A stretch of 64,000 nucleotides of DNA from Prorocentrum cordatum (taxonomy: Eukaryota; Sar; Dinophyceae; Prorocentrales; Prorocentraceae). The position numbers and the translations under genes were made by a program. Below, one piece after another: positions 8,561-19,360 of this stretch (position 1 is its first letter; the number at the start of each line of letters is the position of its first letter). The stretch is taken from positions 334,270 through 398,269 of the forward strand of contig CAUYUJ010001414.1 in the NCBI GenBank assembly GCA_963575745.1, written 5' to 3'. Under the pieces are notes generated by a model. That model had not been told where the DNA came from. It searched no databases and saw nothing but the letters and a program-made list of their open reading frames with translations.

Positions 8561-9602
8561 GGCGCGCTTTCCTTCTCAGGTTCCCCCCCCCCTCTCGCGC
8601 CAGCCCTTCGTGTGCGCCGCCAACACTGGCCTCTTCGGCTGCCCTGGCTGGCTGACGACGCCTCCGCCGGGTCCCGAGAATATGCACCACCACCACCACC
8701 ACCACCACCTCCATTCCCCCTCCCTCCTCTACCCTCCTCCTCCCCTCCTTTTCGGTGCTGGTGTATATTTGTTGGCCCCGCAATTATATTTACGCAGGAC
8801 GAAAGATTTTCCCTCGAGGTGCACATGGCGATGATGAAGTGAAAGTTAATAACCGAACCCCCTTCCCCCGTAGAATCTCAACGCGGGTGGGCTCCAGGGT
8901 CCGCGGATCCGATTTCTTCCGGTTCCCCCTTTTTCGAATACTACAGATTTAAATAAAATGGGTAGCAATCGGATCCGCCGTAAAAAAAGAAATAAGACCG
9001 AACACGGATCCAGCAAATCTGAAATCGGATCCGCACGGACGGAAATCGGATCCGCCGAGACAGACGCCAAGCCAAAGCCACACTTGGCTCCGCGCGAACT
9101 GCATGGGAACCGACGGCGATCATCTCATACGCGTCTGCTCAAGACTTCAAGCCGTCGTTCCGGGCCCAAGCGGAAAGACTCTTCGTCCTGGGGATGTACA
9201 GTGAAAACGTATAGTAAGGACGGGTGATAAGGACTCGAGACCCTTGGAGGCCGAGGTTTGGATTTGTTGGGCGGCGGCCTGAGAGGCTGGCCAGGGGAAA
9301 CGGCAAAGGACGTGGCCGCAGAGGCAAGGACACAAGGGCACCCTAGAAAAGGCGCGCGCCCTCACTGTGCGCGCTGACTGTATCTCCCAAGGCTCCACGG
9401 CGCCGTTCCTTGCTTCAATAACCTCCCCCAGCCTCCCCGCCTGCGGGCGCCCCCGACCCGCGGGCCTCGGGGCCCTCGCGGACGCGCCCCGGGGGCGGAA
9501 CAATGGCCTGGCCGCGGATGGAAGAAGCCACGGGCCCGAGGGCCGAGGGCCGAGGGCCGGAAAGGGGCGATGGTCGGGGGAAACAATTCCGGAGCTCTCG
9601 GA
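8561..9602. other. No gene; short CAC and ATCGGATCCG repeats
   Basis: Contains (CAC)8 near 8684 and, at 8960-9055, four irregularly spaced copies of AATCGGATCCG / ATCCGATTT-type words in both orientations. Nothing coding is supported. Confidence 0.5.
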
Positions 9603-9759
9603 GGTGGATAGACCTCCTGCCCTGACACGTCGATTAGTGAATTGGCCGTTTTCGGTTCGCGAGAGGGCGTCGCGGCCGTCATTTTGCGGGTCCACGTCCG
9701 TCGGTTTCGGTCCTAGGCCGTTTTCACTAAAGGGAAGTTAAGGGAGGTTTGTCCACCGC
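9603..9759 (+). mobile_element. Family F TIR element, copy 1
   Basis: About 157 bp. Ends GGTGGATAGACCTCC and GGAGGTTTGTCCACC are inverted. Interior CTGACACGTCGATTAG and GGCCGTTTTCGG is shared with copies at 12240-12615 and 24419-24560. Confidence 0.85.
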
Positions 9760-9769
9760 TGAAGCACCC

Positions 9770-9880
9770 CCCCTCCCCCCAACCTCAATGTTGGCACGCG
9801 CGGGGGAGACTGCGGCCGAAGTGCATCTCATCAGACCCACCGCCAACTTTGAACACTGGGGGGGGGGAGCCGTTGGCAGA
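9770..9880 (+). mobile_element. Family P repeat, copy 1
   Basis: Core GACTGCGG[C/T]CGAAGTGCA and ACCCACCGCCAAC recurs in reverse orientation at 55470-55580, there nested in a family O element. Confidence 0.65.
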
Positions 9881-9957
9881 TGGATGTGGCATCATGAGTG
9901 TTCGCTAATGTGTTCCGAGGCCTGAATGGTCGGGGCAGTCATCCTGCACACTAGGCA

Positions 9958-10072
9958 CCACGGCGTCACCCCCGAGGAGGTGAGCGACAGCTACCACGCC
10001 ACACGGCACAGCGGCGTCACCCCAGAGGAGGTGATCGACAGCTACGATACCGCATGGCACAGGGCCCCGGGA
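9958..10072 (+). repeat. 51-bp tandem duplication
   Basis: Two 51-bp units (core GGCGTCACCCC[C]GAGGAGGTGA) plus a partial third. Since 51 is a multiple of three, the plus frame reads twice H-x-GVTPEEV-x-DSY. Coding cannot be excluded, but no gene context is visible. Confidence 0.7.
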
Positions 10073-10437
10073 TCCTCGCAGATCGATCGGGGTCGAGACA
10101 GCTTTGGGCACGCGCCAGCATGAGGGCTGGCACATCGTGCCTGGATCATCCACACGACTCGGCATGCCAACTATCTATATGCTAGGAGGATTGAGGCTGG
10201 AGGGGCGAGGTTCGAGCTTCCACGTTGGATTGTCGAGGTGCTCATCATCGTTAGACTTGCTGCAGGATGGCGATTCGCACACGTGCTGGGGCGGGGGGGG
10301 GCAGCGTCGCGCAGTGACGAATATCATACATGGGTTGCAGGCTTGCTCAGGGGCGCCGCCGTCGTCAGCGAGACTCGTGGATCGTCCTCTCCCGAGAGCT
10401 GCCCCTGGAGGCCGAAGCAGAGGTGATGGGCCTAGGA

Positions 10438-10535
10438 CGAGGAGGAGGAGGAGGAGGACGAGGAGGAGGAGGAGGAGGAGGAGGAGGACCCCCTCCCCCT
10501 CTTACTTCTGGTGGTGGTGGTGGTGGTGGAAGACA
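10438..10535. repeat. (GGA)n and (GGT)n microsatellite
   Basis: GGA tract to about 10490, then a CCT and a GGT stretch. Confidence 0.9.
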
Positions 10536-10694
10536 AGCCCATCAAGAGGGGCGCGCGAGGCGCCTCACTGCGGCCCGCGCCCCGTCGCCCGCCCCCCCCC
10601 CCCTGGCACAGGCCCAGGCCGCCGCGGGCCAGACGGGTCCCGAGGAGAGTGGGCCCCAGGCCCTAGGCTCTCCCCCGGGGTCAATCCTTCACGC

Positions 10695-11000
10695 CCTCCT
10701 CCTCGCTCCTCTTTGCTCCCCCTCCTCCTCCTCCTCCTCCTCCTCCTCCTCCTCCTCCTCCTCCTCCTCCTGCTCCTACTCCTCCTACTCTTACTCCTCC
10801 TCCTTCTCCTCCTCCTCCTCCTCCTCCTCGCTCCTCCTCCTCCTCGCTCCTCCTCGCTCCTCGCTCCTCCTCCTCCTCGCTCCTCCCCCTCCTCCTCCTC
10901 GCTCCTCCTCGCTCCTCGCTCCTCCTCCTCGCTCCTCCTCGCCCCATTGGTCCTCCTCGCCTCCTCGCTACTCCTCGCTCATCCTCGCTCCCCCTCGTCC
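10695..11000. repeat. (CTC)n / GCTCCTC microsatellite
   Basis: About 300 bp of CTC grading into longer words GCTCCTC and GCTCCTCCT. Open frames here are low-complexity artefacts. Confidence 0.9.
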
Positions 11001-11426
11001 TTGACGTGGGTGCTTCGCGCAATGAATTACGGGTGCTTCTCCTGCCCTCCAGCTCGGAGGCCTGAGAGGCGACGCCACCACCTCCAGCGGGGCCACCGCC
11101 AGCGAGCGGGGTCCAGGATGCCTCCCCGAGCTATGGAGAGAGTCAGGGGTGGTCTCCAGCGAGAGTAGGAGGGACCACAGCGCCAGGACGTAGTTGGCCC
11201 CAGAGTCGGCATGGCCGTGTTTGCACGGTTTTCGAGAAGGTGTCTTGAAAGTGGGAACGGGGTAAAGAGCACGGCGACCAGAAAGGCAAGACACGGCTCC
11301 AGGATGGGAACCGGAACCGGAAGCGGCAAACACCAAGTCGAGACGGAACCGACACGCAATCGGCGACGGGACCGGCAACAACAAGGGCAACACGGAACCG
11401 GTAAACAGCGGCGCTGTCGTTTCTCA

Positions 11427-11588
11427 GAGCGTGAATTACCTATCCCGCTTTCGCTTCCAGGCAAGACCAAGCCATACCACGCGCCTCCTCGTCAAGCGGC
11501 CTGATCAGTACAGGCCGCAGTTTGGCATCGTTTGGTATCTCTTGGAAGCGAGGGTGGTCAAAAGCGAGGGAGGTTTGTTTTCCCCCTA
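11427..11588 (+). mobile_element. Family B TIR element, copy 1
   Basis: About 162 bp, near-identical to copies at 31939-32102 and 60310-60472. Starts GAGCGTGAATTACCTA, ends GGAGGTTTGTTTTCCCCCTA. The subterminal CGCTTTCGCTTCCAGG is inverted as CTTGGAAGCG...AAAAGCGAGG. Confidence 0.9.
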
Positions 11589-11684
11589 TTCCAGGGCCCA
11601 CTCAGCGCCAGGATGACCGTCTTTGGCGCCTCGACCCGGCCAGGGCCAGCGCGACCCCCCGCACGCTGGCCAGCAGCCCTCGCG

Positions 11685-11855
11685 TCAAGTCGGGCCCGTG
11701 TCCCTCCACAGGAGGAATGTTCGAAGTATCCAGAAATAGTCTGGGGACGAGTGTTTGACTATGTTTGGATATTTTGTTTGTATGTTGGCCGTTTTGTTTT
11801 TCAGTTTTTAAAGGAGCTCGTCCAAAATCCGCCTGTAGGGGGACATGCCCGACCT
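11685..11855 (+). mobile_element. Family A TIR element, copy 2, with 10-bp target duplication
   Basis: 171 bp. Left end TCAAGTCGGGCCCGTGTCCC, right end GGGGGACATGCCCGACCT (inverted). Flanked by the direct repeat AGCCCTCGCG at 11675-11684 and 11856-11865. Interior carries AGTCTGGGGACGA then a T-rich stretch. Confidence 0.92.
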
Positions 11856-11882
11856 AGCCCTCGCGGCCTCTGGTGCGTGCAA

Positions 11883-12008
11883 GACTCATATCCATATCCA
11901 GTGCCTCTTGGACTTTTTTGGAAGCGGCGCCACAAGGCCGAGGCGCACTGGATATGGATAAAAATCGAGCCTCTAGGGGGCAAATGTATCCATATCCAGT
12001 GCGCCTCG
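11883..12008. repeat. Inverted/direct TATCCATATCCAGTGC repeats
   Basis: TATCCATATCCAGTGC occurs at about 11888 and 11989, and inverted (GCACTGGATATGGATA) at about 11948. The first two bound a ~78-bp TIR unit. Confidence 0.75.
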
Positions 12009-12239
12009 GGTTTCTTGGGAAGGGAGCCCGAAACTCCATACTGCAGTGGATACAGACAGAAGTATTGCCCGCATCTGGCTCCCCCGGGAGGGTACGCGGG
12101 CGCGCCGGGAGGGCCGCAGCTCCCGCTCGCATGCGGGCGGAGGCGTGCAGGGCTCGCGCCGCGATCCGCGGGCCCGCGCCGCCTCCACACTTGCCCGCTG
12201 TGCGTCGCTTGCTGTCGGCGCGCGTGCCTTGTGCTCGCA

Positions 12240-12615
12240 GGTTGGTAGACCTCCTGCCCTCAGAAGGCGAAAACTCACCCCCACCCCCAGTCCCGACGCC
12301 CATCCCCTCACCGGCGATTCAAGGGGCCGGGACTGGGCGCGGGGGTGGGTTTTCTCCATTCTTGGACCCCGAAAACCCACCCCCACCCCCAGTCCCGACT
12401 CCTTGAATCGCAGGTTCGGGGGTGGAGTCGGGACTGGGGGTGGGGGTAGGTTTTCGCTTTCTCATACCCTGACACGTCGATTAGCGAATTGGCCGTTTTC
12501 GGTTTGCGAGAGGGCGTCGCGGCCGTCATTTTTGCGGGTCCAGGTCCGTCGGTTTCGGTCCTGGGCCGCTTTCAATAGAAAGGGTGGTTTACGAAAGGGA
12601 GGTTTGTCCACCGCC
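12240..12615 (+). mobile_element. Family F TIR element, copy 2, split by a nested element
   Basis: Left part ends ...CTCCTGCCCT at 12260; the rest resumes with CCCTGACACGTCGATTAG at 12467. The missing junction is intact in copy 1, so 12261-12466 is an insertion. Confidence 0.85.
12261..12466. mobile_element. Family S TIR element nested in family F
   Basis: About 206 bp. Inverted ends GGCGAAAACTCACCCCCACC and its counterpart ending GGTAGGTTTTCGC; CCCT is present on both sides as a possible 4-bp duplication. An internal phrase CCCCCAGTCCCGAC is repeated in both orientations. Confidence 0.8.
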
Positions 12616-12741
12616 GATATGCGATCTGGCGCCGGCCAGGCATGCAAGCAGCAGGCCGGCATGCCATGCACGTCCGAGGTGGTGAGACAAGGCGTGGCTG
12701 CCATCCAGGGAGGCGCTCCGCGCAGCAAGCACTGTACGTCA

Positions 12742-13275
12742 CAACGACACAAGAAGGAGGAGGAGGAGGCGGAGGAGGAGGAGGAGGCGGAGGAGGAGGA
12801 GGAGGCGGAGGAGGAGGAGGAGGAAGAGGAGGAGAAGGAGGAGGAGGACGAGGAGGACTGTGCCGCCCAAGCGTGCGTTACTCCTCGCCCCAAAGAGGGT
12901 TTGTAAATCTTCGTGGAGGCCGAGCGCTTACGGGCACCGCCGCCGGCCCCCGCCGGCAGGCGGCTGCGTGGGCGACCTGGCGCGGTGGCTGGGCCGAGGC
13001 TGGCCTGTTCTTCGTCGGCGTTGTCGTCGTCGGCGTCGTCGTCAGTGGAGGAGGAGGACGCGGAGGAGGAGGAGGAGGAAGAGGAGCAGGAGGGATTTTG
13101 ATGCTGTTGGTGATGATGATGGGTGGCGGGTGATGGGCGGAGATGATCGTGATCACGATGATGCTGCTGATGATGATGGTGATTGTGATGATGAGGAGGA
13201 GGCGGCGGCGGAGGCAAAGGCAAGGGGAGGAGGAGGAGGAGGAGGAGGAGGAGGAGGAGGAGGAGGAGGAGGAGG
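12742..13275. repeat. (GAG)n clusters with GAT/GAC-rich gap
   Basis: Pure GAG/GGA at 12742-12860, 13045-13095 and 13215-13275. Between them ATGATG-rich sequence and a GC-rich patch at 12890-13010 in which no gene is supported. Confidence 0.85.
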
Positions 13276-13467
13276 ATGGGTGACGACGTTGCTGATGATG
13301 ATGTGGAGGAGAACTGGGATTGGGAGGAAGAAGAGGGAGAACTGAGTAACTTCAACATGTGTCAACGATGATGCTGCACCGCACCCTCCTGTCCCGAGTC
13401 TTATCCTCAGAAGTCCCTACAAGCCTACCTGGCGAGATCCCCGTTTTGAGAGGAACTGCACTGCAAC

Positions 13468-13770
13468 AGGAGGAGGAGGAAGAGGAGGAGGAGGAGGAGG
13501 AGGAGGAGGAGGAGGAGGAGGAGGGGATGAGGAGAGGGAGGAGGAGGAGGGGGAGGCGCAGGAGGAGGAGGAGGAGGAGGAGGAGCAGGAGGAGGAGGAG
13601 GAGGAGGAAGAGGAGGAGGAGGAGGAGGAGGAGGAGAGGAGGAGGAGGAGGAGGAGGGAGGAAGAGGAGGAGGGAGGAGGAGGAGGAGGAGGAGGAGGAG
13701 GAGGAGGAGAGGAGGAGGAGGAAGAGGAGGAGAGGAGGAGGAGGAGGAGGAGGAGGAGGGAGGAGGAGGA
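13468..13770. repeat. (GGA)n microsatellite
   Basis: About 300 bp of GGA/GAG with isolated CGCAGG interruptions. Confidence 0.95.
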
Positions 13771-13978
13771 GTTCCCGCCAATTCGACATGAGCCTGCAGC
13801 GAGCTGGCCCTGGAGATGGGTGTCCGCTGACCCCCCCTTACGGTGCCCGACGGCGGGCGGCTCCCCCTCGGCCCGCACGCCGATCCACCTCCGCCCCCCT
13901 GCGAGGGGCAGCTCCGGAGGTGGACGGGAGGCTGGGCCGGCGGTGCGGGACGACGGGGGGCGGGAGGCGGGAAGCAGA

Positions 13979-14145
13979 AGAGGAGGAGGAGGAGGAGGAG
14001 GAGGAGGAGGAGGAGGAGGAGGAGGAGGCGGAGAGGGAGGAGGAGGAGCAGGAGAGGAGGAGGAGGAGGAGGAGGAAGAGGAGGAGGAGGAGGAGGAGGA
14101 GGAGGAGGAGGAGGAGGAGGAGGAGGAGGAGGAGGAGCAGGAGAG
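13979..14145. repeat. (GAG)n microsatellite
   Basis: GAG tract about 90 bp upstream of the ATG at 14237. Confidence 0.95.
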
Positions 14146-14236
14146 GAAGCCCCTGTGGCTCAGGCGTCTGCCTGAGGAGGGGCCATTCGCTTGCACTTGC
14201 GAGCCGCTGTTCTCCCCCCTTGCCCCCCGCGCCGCC

Positions 14237-15175
14237 ATGGTCTCAGCAGCCAGGCTCCATTGGATCATCCAGGAGCTAGCGAATGGCCGCCAAGGTGCTG
14301 TCAAACTGCGCAGCCACAGCGACAAGCTGATCATGCAGATCTGCCTGTTCCCCGTCTGGGAGCCGACTATGCGGAACAGCCTCATGATAAGTTTGCTCCA
14401 CATGGTGCAGCTGGACATCGACAGCGCTAGTATCGTGGACCACGGGCACAAAAACTCCAAAGGCGAGTCCCACATCCGTCTTGTCGTGAAGCCCCTTCCG
14501 GTTTTCTTCGGAGGCTTCTCTGATACGCCGCCGGACATTTCTGCGGCGCAGGAGGGCTCCGAGCGCCAGACGCACGCCGAGTCCATCGGGCCAGTCCTGG
14601 CGCACGAGAAGGATGAGTCGTCCAGCGTGCAGCTTCCTGGTGAAGGTGGCGCGACTGGCTCGGGCTCTGCGGCGATGGAGAGCGAACCCTGTGCCAAGGC
14701 GGAGATTGATATCGATGTGGTGAGGCCCCAGCGGCACGGAAAGGCCATTGTTCTTCAGCAGCACGGCGAGAAGCACACATTCGTTCCAGGCATGGCCGCG
14801 CGCCTTGTTGGCCTCGAGGCTAGGCCGCTGCTAAATGGTCGCGAAGGCACCCTGAGCTTCTACGATGGCGCTGCTGACCGCTGGGCCTTTAAGACTGGTG
14901 CGGAGGCCATTCGTGTCAAGGCATCTTGTCTTGAGCCTATCGGCTCCCATGCGAAAAAGTCTCTCGGCATGGCGTTCCAAAAGGCCGCCTTCGAGTGCCA
15001 ACATGTGGACCCAGTTGCTAACGACCAGGTGTTCCAGATATTGCACGACCTCGCTGCTCAAGAAGGGCAGCCTGGGGTGGCCGCTGTCTTCCCATCGTTG
15101 CTCAGCGACAAGACAGCCTTCGACAAGATGTACTGCCACGCGGCCGCCAGGAGCCCTGAGACCGTCTACCAGTGA
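14237..15175 (+). CDS. Dinoflagellate protein with an NGR-type small domain (gene or 5' exon)
   Basis: 312 codons from an ATG in an ideal context (GCCGCCATGG). Residues ~1-95 carry hydrophobic segments around IIQELANGRQGAVKL and LMISLLHMVQLDID, then an acidic linker. Residues ~185-235 match a small module common in dinoflagellate and other algal proteins (GLEARPLLNGREGTLSFYD ... DRWAFK ... IRVKASCLEP), often next to ankyrin or MYND domains; its function is not known to me. The C-terminus is helical. The end is ambiguous: TGA at 15173, or a 5' splice site, since GTGAGT begins at 15172. Low-complexity GAG frames continue upstream and are not included. The LINE at 15534 lies in its 3' UTR or first intron, antisense. 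Confidence 0.7.
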   Translation: MVSAARLHWIIQELANGRQGAVKLRSHSDKLIMQICLFPVWEPTMRNSLMISLLHMVQLDIDSASIVDHGHKNSKGESHIRLVVKPLPVFFGGFSDTPPDISAAQEGSERQTHAESIGPVLAHEKDESSSVQLPGEGGATGSGSAAMESEPCAKAEIDIDVVRPQRHGKAIVLQQHGEKHTFVPGMAARLVGLEARPLLNGREGTLSFYDGAADRWAFKTGAEAIRVKASCLEPIGSHAKKSLGMAFQKAAFECQHVDPVANDQVFQILHDLAAQEGQPGVAAVFPSLLSDKTAFDKMYCHAAARSPETVYQ

Positions 15176-15517
15176 GTGGCGCTTAGCTGCATTCTTGGTG
15201 CGCCCAGTGCATCCGTTCTTATGCCCCCATGCGCCATTCCTTGCGCCCCGCGTCGTCCGTTGGGTTGCGCTTCTCGTCATGGCTGCTGGCGCCCCCATGT
15301 ATGTTGGGGTTGCGCTTCCCGTCTAAGGTCCTGGTTTCATGTGCCACTCGATCCTTCGGGCGAGTGCAGTGTTGCCAGGTCTTGCGGGCGAGATTCGGCT
15401 GCGTCTCTCGTGCGCGTCGCTGCTCTCCTCGTCCCCCGCTACACTTGCCGCCATTCTCACCGCTGACGCATGCATGCGTGGACACCTCAGACGTTAACCC
15501 TCAGGGCTGTGGGAAGA

Positions 15518-15533
15518 AGCAGGAGAGGAGGAG
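15518..15533. repeat. LINE target-site duplication, 3' side
   Basis: AGCAGGAGAGGAGGAG, identical to 21805-21820. Confidence 0.92.
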
Positions 15534-15597
15534 TAATTCTAATTCTAATTCTATCTGAAGCGTCATCCTCCTCTAGGGAGGTCGCTTAAACACCAAC
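15534..15597 (-). other. LINE 3' UTR and (GAATTA)3 tail
   Basis: Only ~60 nt separate the last stop from the end. It contains a small hairpin (CCTCC-CTAGA-GGAGG) and ends GATAGAATTAGAATTAGAATTA. Short terminal repeats in place of poly(A) are known in several LINE clades. Confidence 0.85.
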
Positions 15598-16420
15598 TCA
15601 CACATCAGGGAAACGGGTGCCCGACTTCGGGGGAAGCCCGCGGGAGATCCTCGACAAAACCTCCTTCCCAGTGGACGAGGGCCGATCACAAGCCCTGCTC
15701 AGAATGCGAGGGGGGTTCACTGTGCAAAAACCACCGCATGCCTCGCAAAACAAAACCCCTCGAAACGCGGCCAACCGATGCGTGGGCGAACAAAACTCCG
15801 ACATTGGGTGGTCCAGGGGTGTTCCACACCCCTGAACAGCAGCCAGATCATCAGGCGGCGGATCTTCCACCCCTGAGGCCTGGGCGACGCGAGGAGGAAG
15901 ACGCGGAATCCGCTGCTGCAGTTCACAGCGAGGCTTGCAGGGATCAGGCCAAAAATCCGCCAGCTTGCCCTTCAAAGGGAAGCCCCGCGCACATCGAGAA
16001 CACTTGAGAGACGCCGAACGCACCTCGGGAGAGTGACCACTATCGCGCAAGCGACACAACCTCTCAGCGCAACTGGTCTGTTGTCCGCGCTGCCGCCTAG
16101 GAACCCGTCCCGAAGTCTCACGACCTCCCGAGAAAAGCACCTCACGCTGGACCGCCAACAACCGCGACAAAACATCAAACGCAAGTTCGTCGGCCCGACG
16201 GGCTCGGTCAACAAAATCCTCGGGGATCTGGGCCCTGTCAGCAGCAGCATCGGCAAAGAAATCAGCAGCCTTGTTCAAATACACTTCTACATCACTCATG
16301 AACATATTTTGGCGTTGGGCCTGGGTCGAATGCGATTTCGTCCACAACACTTGGATAGATACCCCTCTAGCGAACATGACATCATGAAATTGCACCCAAA
16401 GATCCAGCATCGAAGACCCA
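15598..16420 (-). pseudogene. LINE RNase H C-terminal half and Cys-rich tail
   Basis: Continues the frame of the upstream ORF after an in-frame TAA (16423-16425). It starts with the last RNase H strands: LWTKSHST and NKAADFFADAAAD carry the His and final Asp. A Cys-rich tail follows, with CSRCARGF and HRLAAFRGVLFCEACGGF, a His/Cys pattern that may bind zinc and ends the polyprotein about 60 nt before the element end. Confidence 0.8.
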
Positions 16421-16422
16421 CG

Positions 16423-17658
16423 TTAGTCACGCAAGGGGCGACGTGACCCTGGAACTACCCGCAAATAATCACAGTACACGCGACAATGCCCCGTAGTACG
16501 ACGTGCCAGCATAATGAGAGCAAACAACTCCGCACAAGGAGAGGGCTGCTTCTTGGTAGGGAGGGTGCCCATGAGGAGGGAGTCGAAGAGGCCAGATGAA
16601 CCTAAGTGGACACACGCCCAGCCACAGCGGCGAAGCCGCCAGTCCTTAGTGAACTTCCCCCCAGATCCATCTATTCCCCACACTCCTCCATCGATCACAC
16701 CTCCTCCGATCAGTCGGCCCCACTCCCACACCTGCGAAACAGGCGGAGGCAAATGGCCACACGTGAGGGCCTTCGGGACCAAGCCTCGAAACCACAAACA
16801 CGAAAGCTCAGGCTCCGCTAAAACCCGATCGCGCAAACAATCGGTGCGATCCAAGACCGCATCAGGCACAGGCCGATTGCAGGAGCAGTCCCAAAAGCGA
16901 TGGAAAGGGGTCTCTGCTGAGGCCCCGCAGCGTGCACAGGTTCCACCTGAACTCGAGCGGTATCCCGCATCGTAAAGTCTGGACTCCGTCCAGTAGCCAC
17001 CAGCGACAAGATTACGCACCATTCCTGCAGCCTCCGCCTCACCATTCCTTTCCTGATGACGTAACATACGATACAGCACAGTAAAATCAACTCCTCCTTC
17101 CACCCCTGTACCCATATAATGACCCGCTGCCGCTTGCCACGAAAGCGACTGGCATGCATCAAACAAAAGGTCCCAAAGATGGGCAGGGAAATCTGCATCA
17201 GTCACCCGCAATGTAACTGTACCAACACGCCAGCAGACTGGAGGAACAGGATCCCATCGCAAATCAAGTAGCACCGCAAGCGTAGCCGCAATCGGACCTC
17301 GCACGACTTGCCAACGGTACTGAGTGCACTCGAATTTAGCCAACACCTGCTTCCACACACGGGCCACACGCATACGTTGTTTATGTTCCATCCCACTCCA
17401 CGCTGACGCAAAGGCATTGAGTTGTTCGTACCGCAACCTAAACTGGGGGTCATCCTTAGCAGGGCTAACCAAACTCAGAACGGTAGTCGTACAGGACCCA
17501 GGACGCCACCAACCAGAACACGTAGCGGCCTGACTCTTCATGCTTTGGACCTGCGACGGCGAAAGACCCAAAACTTCATGGCCCCAGGATCCAACCGCCA
17601 ACACCGCAGGCTTATAGAGCTTCCTAGCTCTGCCGACTAAACGAGTCAGACACCTCAC
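16423..17658 (-). pseudogene. LINE post-RT region: Cys-rich motif and RNase H N-terminal half
   Basis: 411 codons in the -1 frame relative to the RT ORF; the first codon is GTG, so it is a continuation and not an independent gene. CARCGASAETPFHRFWDCSC resembles the zinc-binding segment that follows RT in many LINEs. RNase H begins near GVWGIDGSGG (first Asp), with CAELFALIML (Glu) and YCDYL (third Asp). The TAA after PLRD cuts the domain before its last catalytic residue, so this copy cannot make complete RNase H without readthrough. Confidence 0.82.
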
Positions 17659-18704
17659 TTCGCAGCTTTCTTATACGCAACGGCACGTCGCTGTCTCAAC
17701 TTACTCACACAACGTCGACGCCCTGCAGTAGTCATGACCCCCAGGTCGCGCACCGCTTCCCCAACTCGAATAGGAAGCTGTGCAGCGCGGAAACAACCCT
17801 CAAGATGATCTTGCAAAGCTCGATCTGAACACACGAAAGTACTCTTACTGGAAATTGTAGTGCCAGCTTGCTCAAGCTGATGACTCAAATGAACTGCGGC
17901 TGGCACGATGCGCGAGACAATATCACTCCAAGAACCCTGCTGCGTCTGGGTAATGTCATCGACGTACGCCAGAGTGACAACAGGAACATACTGGGCGTGT
18001 GCGAAATCCAACAGATCGTACAAGTAGATTTTAACCCAAGGCATAGATTGCACACACCCAGGAAGCACCCCACAACCAGTGGGCATCACGTCGGACACGA
18101 AGCCGTTGACCTCCAAAATACGCGGGGCCTCATGCATCAAGATACCTAAATACAGCAAGTGAACGGGATAAGACATCTGCAAGGCGAATCCAGCCAGGCG
18201 GAGAGGGTCCACCGTATCAAAAAACTTACTGAGGCCCCAGTACAGCCCAACCGAAAGCTCCCCAAGATATCTAGCAGTCTCATGGCCGATCTCTCGCAAC
18301 AGCGCGGCCTGCAACGCCGAAGAGCCCCTAGCCGCGGTACCCCAAAAGTTTTCACGCTCCCGAGACCACTCATCAATGTCACGGCCTCGCGCACGACAAT
18401 AGACCCGATGCAACGACGGGCATTTGCAAACAGGGCGCTCCGCATCAGCCGCCTTAGGTAACAGAGCGATGATACCCATCATCACCTGCGTGGGCCACAT
18501 CATACAAGATTCGCACTGATTGAGGAGATCCGCGTAGGCCCCAACAGCAGCCCCAGGGAGGGACGCCACAATCCGCGGAGGCCAACAGTCAATGCCCACA
18601 GCAGTGTCAGCCTTGAACATCCGCGCAGCTCTGGACACCGCGCAGGGGGTCAACGGCTCGAGATCACCAACGGCCGCCAGAGCCATACGGCGAACCACAT
18701 CCAA
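17655..18704 (-). pseudogene. LINE reverse transcriptase
   Basis: 349 codons. The catalytic LAYVDD box is at 17955-17966. Motif A reads WGLSKFFDTVDP; the aspartate usually found where this G stands (D-L-S-K-x-F-D) is missing, so the enzyme should be inactive. Motif B is altered too: GVLPGCVQS in place of the usual P-Q-G-x-x-L/P-S. The TAVGIDCWPPRI segment is a normal fingers motif. Polymerises cDNA from nicked target DNA in active relatives. The first codons sit in a frame shifted from the linker upstream. Confidence 0.88.
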
Positions 18705-18720
18705 AACTCCCGAGAGGGCC

Positions 18721-19360
18721 TCACGCTGCTCCAGGAGCAGTCCAAAATGCGCTCCAAAAGTCCTGCCGATACTGCATCATTTCCTCGGGCAATTGCTTCA
18801 CCTTCGAGGGAGTAACCAAATGCTCGAGGTCAGCCCCCTGATCATATTTGAGCCAAGAGTGAACCCTCTTGGCACCACGCGGCAAGGCCTTAAGAAGCCA
18901 CTGCTTCATCTTCTCCTTAGACAGAGCGCGAGCCTCATTCCAAGCCTGGCCGACCGCGTGAGCGACCGCATCACTAAGAATATTCAGTCCATCGACCGAC
19001 GACGGGACGGCGGCCAGCTGAGCTATCCACCACTCGACGGGGCGCACAAGCCCAGGGAGGCAATGCGCGTGGACTTGACCCGACAAAACGTGCAACACAC
19101 GACCAGCCCAATGCATATTATCCCAAGACTTCCGAGCCTTACACAGACGATACCCCCACAAGGTCTGAGAAACATGAGCCCAGAAACACAGCGTAGGGGA
19201 TTGGAAACTCTGACCACAGAAACCTCTACGTCCAATCTTGGCACGTCGAAAACTCGGGTAACCTCCACGCACACTACTCTCGCAAGGCAACAACTGCATC
19301 GCACAAGCGCGAGAGAGAAACATCAATTCGGTAGCTCGGCTCCAAATACGGTGCTGACGA
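18721..19360 (-). pseudogene. LINE endonuclease-RT linker
   Basis: About 200 codons joining endonuclease and RT; no named domain. It includes DFWSAFW, a Trp-rich end typical of the region before RT. It follows the endonuclease frame through a CT-repeat slip near 19360 and is left by a +1 shift near 18745. Confidence 0.65.
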
